A stretch of DNA of 5,443 bases. It comes from Actinobacteria bacterium UBA2541. GTDB lineage: Bacteria > Actinomycetota > Actinomycetes > Nanopelagicales > Nanopelagicaceae. A program made the translations under genes and the position numbers. This document shows, in pieces, positions 1-5,420 of this stretch. The notes beneath the pieces were generated by a model. The model had not been told where the DNA came from and ran no database searches. It was given only the letters and a program-made list of their open reading frames with translations. Each line of letters starts with the position of its first letter. The first letter of the stretch is position 1. The stretch spans positions 1 through 5,443 of the forward strand of contig DDMR01000009.1 in the NCBI GenBank assembly GCA_002340925.1, given 5' to 3'.

Positions 1-2
1 AA

Positions 3-23
3 CGCACACTGCGATTTTCATGA
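3..23 (+). CDS. Possible C-terminal tail of an upstream gene (partial, very uncertain)
   Basis: The reading frame starting at base 3 is open from the left edge and stops at TGA 21-23, giving only R-T-L-R-F-S. In Streptomyces and mycobacteria the gene before fabD is usually a PucR-type regulator (FasR/MabR), so a regulator ending here would fit, but six residues cannot identify it. The other two forward frames are also open at the edge: one stops at 43-45, the other at 116-118 in a TGATG overlap with fabD. The choice between them cannot be made from this window. Confidence 0.2.
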   Translation, partial: RTLRFS

Positions 24-51
24 ACCAAATGTTACTCATGAGTAACCAAAT
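23..51. promoter_or_regulatory. Putative operator: 16-bp palindrome between direct repeats, upstream of fabD
   Basis: GTTACTCATGAGTAAC at 31-46 is a perfect 16-bp palindrome. It is bracketed by two copies of AACCAAAT, at 23-30 and 44-51, whose starts are 21 bp apart, or two helical turns. A smaller palindrome, TTCATGAA at 17-24, shares the TCATGA core. The palindrome centre lies about 79 bp before the fabD start codon. Such symmetry suits a dimeric regulator of TetR or similar type. Known actinobacterial fab operons are controlled by FasR/MabR-type or TetR-type proteins, but I cannot match this site to a documented consensus. Confidence 0.5.
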
Positions 52-81
52 ACGCCACTTAAATAGGCTCGATTTGAATAC

Positions 82-118
82 TCGGCAGTATCGGGGGTGC
101 AACCTTAAACTTTCCTGA
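82..118 (+). promoter_or_regulatory. Putative fabD promoter giving a leaderless mRNA
   Basis: TAAACT at 106-111 fits the actinobacterial -10 pattern TANNNT. It occupies exactly -12 to -7 if transcription begins on the A of the fabD ATG at 118. A weak -35-like TCGGCA lies at 82-87 with an 18-bp spacer. No Shine-Dalgarno sequence precedes the ATG, which fits translation from the very 5' end. Leaderless mRNAs are well established as common in actinobacteria; the start site here is predicted, not measured. Confidence 0.5.
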
Positions 119-1041
119 TGCTCGCTCTACTAGCTCCAGGACAGGGTTCCCAAACTCCGGGCTTTCTCGCACCTTGGCTTGAAGATGCGAACGCAGCTGA
201 ATTAATAGGAAACTGGTCAGAAGTAATCGGTCTAGATCTAAAACGCCTTGGAACAGTGGCCGATGCTGATGAAATTCGAGATACCGCAAATGCCCAGCCG
301 CTCTTAGTGGCCGGTGGCCTTATAGGTGCGGGGCGATTGTTTGGCGAAAATCATTCAAGCATTAGTTACACAGCAGGACATTCGGTTGGCGAGATAACTG
401 CAACCGTTTTTGCTGGCGTTCTTGATGGAGATTCGGCAATGAAATTAGTTGCTGCCCGTGGTGCCCAAATGGCAATTGCAGCAAAGGGGTCAGAGACTGG
501 AATGTCAGCAGTGTTAGGTGGCGAGCGCGATGTAGTTGTTGCAGCCATTAACGCAGCTGGACTAACTGCTGCAAACGAGAATGGTGCCGGACAGATTGTT
601 GCGGCTGGTTCCCTCACTGCACTTGCAGCCTTAGCCGAAAATCCGCCAGAGGGTTCGAGAGTTCGTGCGCTCGCAGTTTCTGGCGCCTTCCACACTTCAA
701 CAATGGTTCCTGCAGTTTCACATCTAGCAGCTCTTGCCGCTTCGCTAACTGCTACTGATCCAGCCATTCCATTCATATCTAATAAGGATGGCGCAGTTGT
801 CGAGAACGGTCGCGAGATATTGGATCGAATTGTCGGACAAATAGCTGGCCCGGTTCGTTGGGATCTCTGCATGGAGACTATGGCTAAATGTGGAGTAACC
901 GGAATTATTGAAGTTCCACCAGCTGGAACTCTTGCCGGATTGGTAAAGCGCGCCCAAGGTGAAATCCAAACCTTTACCCTAAAGGGACCAGAAGATTTAG
1001 ATGCTGCGCAACAATTTATCAAAGAGCATGGGGGGAACTAA
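118..1041 (+). CDS. fabD: Malonyl-CoA:acyl carrier protein transacylase FabD
   Basis: This cytoplasmic enzyme moves malonyl from CoA to the phosphopantetheine arm of AcpP, supplying the extender for fatty-acid synthesis. The 307-residue length matches the family (E. coli about 309). The N-terminal APGQGSQ (6-12) supplies the oxyanion-region glutamine. The nucleophile elbow GHSVGE has Ser89, Arg114 in VAARGAQ matches the malonyl-carboxylate-binding arginine, and His192 in AFHTS matches the catalytic histidine. The start is well constrained: an in-frame TAA lies at 106-108 and the protein begins with the family's usual residues. No Shine-Dalgarno is visible, consistent with a leaderless transcript. 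Its TAA overlaps the fabH ATG by one base (TAATG), so the two are probably translationally coupled. Nothing suggests damage or transfer. Confidence 0.97.
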   Translation: MLALLAPGQGSQTPGFLAPWLEDANAAELIGNWSEVIGLDLKRLGTVADADEIRDTANAQPLLVAGGLIGAGRLFGENHSSISYTAGHSVGEITATVFAGVLDGDSAMKLVAARGAQMAIAAKGSETGMSAVLGGERDVVVAAINAAGLTAANENGAGQIVAAGSLTALAALAENPPEGSRVRALAVSGAFHTSTMVPAVSHLAALAASLTATDPAIPFISNKDGAVVENGREILDRIVGQIAGPVRWDLCMETMAKCGVTGIIEVPPAGTLAGLVKRAQGEIQTFTLKGPEDLDAAQQFIKEHGGN

Positions 1042-2072
1042 TGTCACTTAAATTTGCACAAGATGTAACTAGCGCTCGAATCCTTTCCGTAAGTGCATAT
1101 CGTCCACCTCGGGTAGTTTCAAACTCTGAAATTATTCAACGAATTGATTCGACAGATGAGTGGATTCAACAACGCACCGGAATCCAGACTCGTCACTTTG
1201 CAGATGCGGATGAATCACTAATTGATATGGCTGAAAAATCAGCACTGATCGCAATCGAGCGCGCAGGTATGACGGCTCAAGATATCGATGCTGTAATTTT
1301 TGCAACAATTAGTTATCCCTATCAAGCACCAAGTGCTGCTACTGAACTTCTGGTTCGCTTGGGAAATGTTAAAGCTGCTGCATTCGATATCTCTGCTGCA
1401 TGTGCTGGCTTCTGTTACGGCGTTGCCCTTGCTAATGATTTAGTTCGAAACAAAACTGCCAAGAATGTTTTGGTGATGGGTGCCGAGAAATTATCTGACT
1501 TTACTGATCCCGAAGATCGCGCGACTGCATTTATCTTTGCCGATGGCGCTGGCGCAGTAGTGATTGGACCATCGCAAGATATTGGAATCGGTCCTACTGT
1601 TTGGGGCGCAAGCGCCGAAACCCGCGAAGCAATTGTTTTAGAGCCATCATTTTTAGAATTTAAAAAGAATCCAGGAAATGCAGATATTGGTTGGCCAAAT
1701 ATTATTCAACAAGGCCAGACTGTTTTCCGATGGGCAGTTTATGAAATTGCACCGATCGCACTTCGCGCTTTAGAAGCAGCTGGTTTAACTCCGGAGACCC
1801 TAGAAGTATTTATCCCCCACCAGGCCAACGACCGAATTATCGAGTCGCTTGTGAAATCTATGAAATTGCCAGAATCAGTTGTTGTTGCCCACGATATCCG
1901 CACCTCGGGCAATACTTCTTCCGCTTCGATTCCACTGGCAATGGATGCGCTACTCGCCGAGAAGCCAGAACTTCACGGAAAGAGCGCACTTCTCGTAGGA
2001 TTTGGCGCAGGGCTTGTATACGCCGGCCAAGTAGTTGAACTACCCTCAAGACCAGTCCAAAAAAGTAACTAA
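1041..2072 (+). CDS. fabH: Beta-ketoacyl-ACP synthase III FabH
   Basis: FabH starts fatty-acid chains by condensing an acyl-CoA primer with malonyl-ACP, releasing CO2. In actinobacteria these enzymes often accept branched primers, but primer preference cannot be read here. The 343-residue protein has the thiolase-fold triad: Cys121 in SAACAGF, His260 in PHQAN and Asn291 in SGNTSS. The early DEWIQQRTGI segment (39-48) and the C-terminal GFGAGLVYAGQVV (320-332) are family signatures. The length is slightly above E. coli FabH (317) because of a short N-terminal extension and a polar tail, as in other actinobacterial versions. The ATG overlaps the fabD stop by one base, and a G-rich run at 1030-1035 can serve as the ribosome binding site. 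A 27-bp gap follows before acpP. Confidence 0.97.
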   Translation: MSLKFAQDVTSARILSVSAYRPPRVVSNSEIIQRIDSTDEWIQQRTGIQTRHFADADESLIDMAEKSALIAIERAGMTAQDIDAVIFATISYPYQAPSAATELLVRLGNVKAAAFDISAACAGFCYGVALANDLVRNKTAKNVLVMGAEKLSDFTDPEDRATAFIFADGAGAVVIGPSQDIGIGPTVWGASAETREAIVLEPSFLEFKKNPGNADIGWPNIIQQGQTVFRWAVYEIAPIALRALEAAGLTPETLEVFIPHQANDRIIESLVKSMKLPESVVVAHDIRTSGNTSSASIPLAMDALLAEKPELHGKSALLVGFGAGLVYAGQVVELPSRPVQKSN

Positions 2073-2086
2073 CGCTCGACAATAAT

Positions 2087-2092
2087 AAGGAG
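2087..2092 (+). promoter_or_regulatory. Strong ribosome binding site for acpP
   Basis: AAGGAG lies seven bases before the acpP ATG. It stands out because fabD and fabF in the same operon have no recognisable Shine-Dalgarno, suggesting that translation strength is graded within the operon in favour of acyl carrier protein. Confidence 0.75.
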
Positions 2093-2099
2093 AACCAAG

Positions 2100-2348
2100 A
2101 TGGCACTAACAGTTGATGAAGTTCTAGCAGGAATCAAGGAAATCGTTGTTGAAGTAGCGGGCATTGATGCCAACATCATCGCAATGGATAAGAAGTTCAC
2201 TGATGATCTAGATGTTGATTCACTCAGCATGGTTGAAGTTGTTGTTGCAGCTGAAGAAAAATTCGGCGTAAAGATTCCTGATGAAGAAGTCACAAAGATG
2301 GCAACTGTTGGCGATGCGGTTAATTTCATCGTTGCAAACGGTAAGTAG
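2100..2348 (+). CDS. acpP: Acyl carrier protein AcpP
   Basis: This small acidic protein of 82 residues carries growing acyl chains on a 4'-phosphopantetheine attached to Ser41 in the DVDSLSMVE motif (38-46). It is the shared substrate carrier for FabD, FabH and FabF. The four-helix ACP pattern is evident: an amphipathic first helix (about 4-18), the loop ending at the DSL motif, helix II with VEVVVAAEEKFG (45-56), and a final helix at 71-79. It has the strongest Shine-Dalgarno of the operon, AAGGAG at 2087-2092, seven bases from the ATG. This fits the general need for more carrier protein than enzyme. Its gene lies 27 bp after fabH and 15 bp before fabF. Confidence 0.97.
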   Translation: MALTVDEVLAGIKEIVVEVAGIDANIIAMDKKFTDDLDVDSLSMVEVVVAAEEKFGVKIPDEEVTKMATVGDAVNFIVANGK

Positions 2349-2363
2349 AAAACTCTTCACTAA

Positions 2364-3605
2364 ATGACACGACGTCGCGTAGTTGTAACTGGTCTTGGTG
2401 CCACTACTCCACTGGGTGGTGATGTTTCCTCAACTTGGGAAGCGTTACTTGCTGGCAAGAGTGGTGTGCGCAAACTTGAAGATGAGTGGGCGCAAGAAGC
2501 TTCAGTTACTTTCGCGGCGAGAGTTGCAGTAGAACCTTCAGAAGTTATGGAGCGCGTAGAAATGCGTCGCTTAGATCGTTCTGAGCAATTTGCGATGATT
2601 GCATCACGTGAAGCTTGGAAAGATGCTGGAACGCCAGATGTAGACAAAGAGCGATTGGGTGTTGTTATTGCATCAGGTATCGGTGGCGTAATCACTCTGC
2701 TTGATCAACATGATGTCTTGAAAGAGAAAGGTGCGCGCTTTGTAAGTCCGCACACAGTCCCAATGCTTATGCCAAATGGTCCAGCCGCAAATGTCGGACT
2801 TGAATTACAAGCGAAAGCGGGTGTTCATACTCCAGTAAGTGCATGTGCATCTGGCGCAGAAGCTGCCGGATACGCACTTGAAATGATTCGCAACAATCGC
2901 GCGGATATTGTCGTAACTGGTGGCGTCGAAGCTGCGATTCACGAATTGCCGATGGCTGGCTTCGCATCAATGAAAGCACTATCAACTCGCAACGATGCTC
3001 CTGCAAAAGCATCTCGCCCTTACGATAAAGATCGCGATGGATTTGTTCTTGGTGAAGGCGGCGGAGTTCTGGTCTTTGAAGAGCTTGAACATGCAAAAGC
3101 ACGCGGTGCAAAGATTTATGCCGAAGTTATGGGACAAGGTTTAACTTCTGATGGTTTTCATATTGCAGCGCCAGACCCAGAAGGCCACGGTGTTACTCGC
3201 GCCGTTAAATTAGCGCTGACTGATGCAGGTATTCCACTCTCTGAAATTGTTCACTTAAATGCCCACGCAACTTCAACACCTGCTGGCGATGTTGCTGAAG
3301 CGAATGCCCTAGCAAATGCACTGGGCAGCGATATTTCACACGTTGCAGTTTCTGCCACAAAATCAATGACTGGGCACTTACTTGGTGGAGCTGGAGCTAT
3401 CGAATCTATTTTCTGCGTGCTTGCTATGTATCACCACAAAGCCCCACCAACAATTAACATTGAAAACTTAGATGAGGCAGTAACTGTGGATGTTGTGCGT
3501 GATATTCCACGCGATCTACCAAAAGGTTCTATTGCCTGCCTCAATGATTCATTTGGCTTTGGTGGCCATAACGTCGTTCTGGTCTTTAGATCTTTCGAAA
3601 AGTAA
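2364..3605 (+). CDS. fabF: Beta-ketoacyl-ACP synthase II FabF
   Basis: FabF elongates acyl-ACP by decarboxylative condensation with malonyl-ACP. The 413-residue protein has the full KAS I/II catalytic set: Cys161 in SACASG, His301 in NAHATSTP, Lys333 in SATKSMTGH and His338 in the same motif. Other signatures are the N-terminal RRVVVTGLGATTPLG (4-18), the RPYDKDRDGFVLGEG segment (218-232) and the C-terminal NDSFGFGGHN (394-403). The intact active-site cysteine argues against a chain-length-factor homologue. The ATG is 15 bp after the acpP stop; the gap is A/T-rich with no Shine-Dalgarno, so expression may rely on ribosomes finishing acpP. No terminator is visible after the stop. The next gene faces it, with 14 bp between the stop codons. 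Confidence 0.97.
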   Translation: MTRRRVVVTGLGATTPLGGDVSSTWEALLAGKSGVRKLEDEWAQEASVTFAARVAVEPSEVMERVEMRRLDRSEQFAMIASREAWKDAGTPDVDKERLGVVIASGIGGVITLLDQHDVLKEKGARFVSPHTVPMLMPNGPAANVGLELQAKAGVHTPVSACASGAEAAGYALEMIRNNRADIVVTGGVEAAIHELPMAGFASMKALSTRNDAPAKASRPYDKDRDGFVLGEGGGVLVFEELEHAKARGAKIYAEVMGQGLTSDGFHIAAPDPEGHGVTRAVKLALTDAGIPLSEIVHLNAHATSTPAGDVAEANALANALGSDISHVAVSATKSMTGHLLGGAGAIESIFCVLAMYHHKAPPTINIENLDEAVTVDVVRDIPRDLPKGSIACLNDSFGFGGHNVVLVFRSFEK

Positions 3606-3619
3606 GAGGGTTGAGCAGG

Positions 3620-4372
3620 CTAATTAACTTTAAAGCTAACTGAAACTGTAACGCTGACGCTCTTCTCAATTGAAGATGTGTCATACATTCCACCGGCAGA
3701 TGCATCAACCGAATCAGGTTGAGTAACTTGAACTGGACCACTTGTTACTGCCACGACTGGACCAAGTTTTGAATCCACGGCTTTCGTAATTGAAAGTCCA
3801 CGCTCTTTTGCATCAATTGTTGCTTGAGCTAAAAGTTGTGGACGTAATTTATCTAAATACGAAACATAAAATTGTGGACCATAGTTGTTGATGTTTACAC
3901 CTGTCTGCAAAAGTGAGCCCATACCATTTGATAATTTCTTTATCAGCTGAACATCTTTAGATCTGACAGTTACATTCTGATTGGCCTGATAACTGATGAT
4001 TCGACCAGTTGAATTTCCATTCACATATTCATTATTGGCATATGTAGTAACGCCACCAACTTCGATTGCTTCAGAATCTAAGCCACCAGCAATTAGATAC
4101 TTTGAGAGTGCATCAGTGCTTGTGTCAATTTTTTTAACAGCTACTGAAACTTGTTGCGACATCTCGCTCACATTCAATGTCCAGACCGCATTATCCGCAA
4201 CTGCAGATGTTTTTGCTGAACCTGTTACGGTAATTGAATTTCCAGATCTTGCTGAAAGCCCGGAGCCAACAAGACTTAAGCCATATCCCAAACCAACTGC
4301 GAGAATTAGCGCAGCTGCAATAGTTGTGATTGAACGACGGGACAATTTCTTCTCTTGGAATTCACTACTCAT
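3620..4372 (-). CDS. Membrane-anchored SIMPL/DUF541 domain protein
   Basis: The 250-residue protein has a short basic N-terminus (KKLSRR, 8-13), one hydrophobic segment at about 15-36, then a soluble domain, so it is probably a signal-anchored protein facing outward. The domain opens with ITVTGSAKTSAVADNAVWTL (47-66) and ends with a SIEKSVSVTVSVSF strand pattern (234-247). This is the layout of SIMPL (DUF541) proteins, the family of E. coli YggE and Brucella BP26. Family members form oligomeric rings and some are linked to oxidative-stress tolerance, but no enzymatic activity is established, so no specific role is assigned. There is no cysteine and no lipobox. The gene lies 2 bp after the DUF3145 gene on the same strand, with no strong Shine-Dalgarno of its own (a weak AAGAG some 15 bases upstream), suggesting coupled translation. 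Confidence 0.85.
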   Translation of the reverse strand: MSSEFQEKKLSRRSITTIAAALILAVGLGYGLSLVGSGLSARSGNSITVTGSAKTSAVADNAVWTLNVSEMSQQVSVAVKKIDTSTDALSKYLIAGGLDSEAIEVGGVTTYANNEYVNGNSTGRIISYQANQNVTVRSKDVQLIKKLSNGMGSLLQTGVNINNYGPQFYVSYLDKLRPQLLAQATIDAKERGLSITKAVDSKLGPVVAVTSGPVQVTQPDSVDASAGGMYDTSSIEKSVSVTVSVSFKVN

Positions 4373-4374
4373 GG

Positions 4375-4887
4375 CTAAATATTAACCGCTCTTATCTCAC
4401 CGGTGCTACCAACGCCCCTGCGGTAGCACTCAAGTTCTAAATCCCAGGCAATCCCAAGGGCGCTTGAAAGTGAATCTCGAAGTGCTTCATAACTTCTAGT
4501 ATTTTCTAAAGCTGTCATCAACCTATTTTCATGAACCATGACATCCCCCGTCGATGCCGTTACTGCTTGATGCAATCCAAGATCTGGCGTGCATCGATAA
4601 AGAACACCTTCACCGCTAATGTTTGAAAACTCGCGAACTTCAAAACGTAGGTAATGCCAAGATTTCAAGGTGCTGGCAATCTTTGATGCGACTGGTTTTA
4701 ATTCTCGCCATTGCAATTGCGTTGCGAGCGCACCTGGTGCCAGATGTTGTTGCTCCCAATTCAATTCAACGGGATATCCAAAAATTTCATTTAGCGACCA
4801 TTGGATATGTCGAAGTAATGCTTTCGGGGCCGAGTAGATCCGTAGATCTCCAGCCAATAGTCCGCTACTGCTTGGTAATGAAACCAC
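4375..4887 (-). CDS. DUF3145 family protein of unknown function
   Basis: I read this as a 170-residue DUF3145 protein, a family known to me only from actinobacteria and without an established function. Recognisable family-like blocks are YSAPKALLRHIQW (18-30), KSWHYLRFEV (75-84), YRCTPDLG (97-104), GDVMV (114-118) and WDLELECYR (148-156). It has no signal peptide or membrane segment, so it should be cytoplasmic. I chose the GTG at 4887 because AGGAG sits seven bases upstream and the protein then begins shortly before the conserved block. A longer reading from a TTG at 4947 would add 20 unconserved residues that include the ribosome binding site. As I recall, a DUF3145 gene lies near the fab cluster in Streptomyces too. 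It is the first gene of a two-gene minus-strand unit with the SIMPL gene. Confidence 0.82.
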   Translation of the reverse strand: MVSLPSSSGLLAGDLRIYSAPKALLRHIQWSLNEIFGYPVELNWEQQHLAPGALATQLQWRELKPVASKIASTLKSWHYLRFEVREFSNISGEGVLYRCTPDLGLHQAVTASTGDVMVHENRLMTALENTRSYEALRDSLSSALGIAWDLELECYRRGVGSTGEIRAVNI

Positions 4888-4894
4888 TGTATTT

Positions 4895-4899
4895 CTCCT
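4895..4899 (-). promoter_or_regulatory. Ribosome binding site that fixes the DUF3145 gene start
   Basis: On the minus strand AGGAG is followed by seven bases and then GTG at 4887-4885. No comparable site precedes the TTG at 4947, so this element decides the start in favour of the shorter protein. Confidence 0.75.
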
Positions 4900-5014
4900 A
4901 GAACCGTCAATCAGGTTGCCTTGGTGCGACCTTCCCCAGCCCACCAATTACACGCTCAAATTGCGCTTCTAGAACTTACTGATTCGACAATTATGGCCGA
5001 TTTACCCAACCTTT

Positions 5015-5041
5015 GGCTAGTCCTATTTCCTCGGACTACCC
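5015..5041. repeat. Imperfect inverted repeat with TAGTCC / GGACTA arms
   Basis: TAGTCC (5018-5023) and GGACTA (5033-5038) are exact complements around a 9-base spacer. Flanking GG and CC pairs extend the arms to nine positions with one C-C mismatch. A third copy, TAGTCCGA at 5097-5104, is the exact complement of TCGGACTA at 5031-5038. There is no T-run right after the repeat on either strand, so an operator or RNA switch fits better than a terminator. The role is unknown. Confidence 0.45.
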
Positions 5042-5084
5042 CAGAAAATCCTTAAAAGTTTTTCGCTATTGACCGATATGCAGT

Positions 5085-5097
5085 TACACTTTCGCCT
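5085..5097 (+). promoter_or_regulatory. Candidate -10 element and start site for the cold-shock gene
   Basis: TACACT at 5085-5090 matches TANNNT and would start transcription near 5097. No good -35 lies 16-18 bp upstream: the best consensus-like hexamer, TTGACC at 5069-5074, is too close. An alternative pairing is TTGGCA (5108-5113) with TAAATC (5130-5135) at a 16-bp spacer, which would start transcription near 5142. The choice between them is unsettled. Confidence 0.35.
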
Positions 5098-5201
5098 AGT
5101 CCGACGCTTGGCAGTACCCGTTCACTCGGTAAATCTGTACAGAGGAAGACCGATCTTTAAGGAATTCTTATTGATCACATTTACCGTAAGGAAAAAGCTA
5201 C
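5097..5201 (+). ncRNA. Long structured 5' leader of the cold-shock mRNA (putative)
   Basis: If transcription begins near 5097, the mRNA carries a leader of about 105 bases. It contains a 10-bp palindrome, TCTGTACAGA (5134-5143), enclosed by complementary arms TCGGT (5126-5130) and ACCGA (5149-5153). A competing small hairpin, AAGA-CCGA-TCTT (5146-5157), uses the same 3' arm, so the two folds are mutually exclusive. Long leaders that refold with temperature are established for E. coli cspA. Here this is inferred from pairing alone. The ribosome binding site AAGGA is at 5188-5192, nine bases before the ATG. Confidence 0.4.
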
Positions 5202-5405
5202 ATGGCAACAGGTACAGTTAAGTGGTTCAACTCTGAAAAGGGTTTTGGTTTCATTGCAGTTGATGGTGGCGGACAAGATGTCTTCGTTCACTACTCAGCA
5301 ATTCAAGGCAATGGATACAAGTCTCTAGACGAGGGTCAAGCCGTGACATTTGAAGTAGTTCAAGGTCCAAAGGGCCCACAGGCTGACGCAGTTAATCCTG
5401 CATAA
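5202..5405 (+). CDS. cspA: CspA-family cold-shock protein
   Basis: This is a single cold-shock domain of 67 residues, the normal length for the family. It binds single-stranded RNA and DNA, melting mRNA secondary structure in the cold or acting as a general RNA chaperone. Both nucleic-acid-binding motifs are intact: RNP1 KGFGFI (13-18) and RNP2 VFVHY (27-31), preceded by the family opening GTVKWFN (4-10). The start is supported by AAGGA at 5188-5192 and by the family N-terminus. The gene stands alone, with a long leader and its own terminator, the usual arrangement for csp genes. Whether this copy is cold-induced or constitutive cannot be told from the protein; the leader structure hints at post-transcriptional control. 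Confidence 0.96.
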   Translation: MATGTVKWFNSEKGFGFIAVDGGGQDVFVHYSAIQGNGYKSLDEGQAVTFEVVQGPKGPQADAVNPA

Positions 5406-5420
5406 TCAACCATTAACAAA

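Larger units (their letters stand above)
4888..5201. promoter_or_regulatory. Divergent intergenic region between the DUF3145 and cold-shock genes
   Basis: These 314 bp contain no credible gene and must hold the promoters of both flanking units. On the minus strand CATAAT (4990-4995) and TAAGTT (4973-4978) are candidate -10 elements for the DUF3145 gene, but neither has a convincing -35. A 6-bp inverted repeat, TTGGTG (4921-4926) and CACCAA (4942-4947), could form a hairpin in that gene's leader. A larger inverted repeat at 5015-5041 and the cold-shock leader at 5097-5201 are listed separately. Confidence 0.6.

Noticed and set aside
2..118. An open frame from the left edge to a TGA at 116-118, overlapping the fabD ATG as TGATG, which could be the end of an upstream gene.
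   Set aside because: Its translation resembles no FasR/MabR-type C-terminus I know, and it would put the perfect palindrome and the well-placed -10 inside coding sequence. It cannot be excluded without the bases to the left, so the regulatory calls before fabD stay moderate.
59..289. A minus-strand open frame reaching from fabD into its upstream region, a possible divergent gene.
   Set aside because: It overlaps the fabD promoter and N-terminus, and shows no recognisable domain.
366..1022. A long open frame on the minus strand across fabD.
   Set aside because: It is an antisense shadow of fabD, which has all catalytic motifs. The product is alanine, serine and proline rich with no recognisable domain.
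3996..4385. A plus-strand open frame opposite the SIMPL gene.
   Set aside because: It lies antisense to a recognised family protein and its product has no family features.
4623..4901. A plus-strand open frame with a hydrophobic stretch opposite the DUF3145 gene, resembling a small membrane protein.
   Set aside because: It lies wholly within the antisense of conserved DUF3145 blocks, and there is no clear ribosome binding site before its ATG.
5015..5041. The TAGTCC/GGACTA inverted repeat as an intrinsic terminator.
   Set aside because: No T-run follows it directly on either strand, and no gene ends nearby: both flanking genes point away from it.
5171..5201. A TTG at 5171 as an earlier start for the cold-shock protein.
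   Set aside because: It is out of frame with the gene; the ATG at 5202 has a good AAGGA and the canonical N-terminus.
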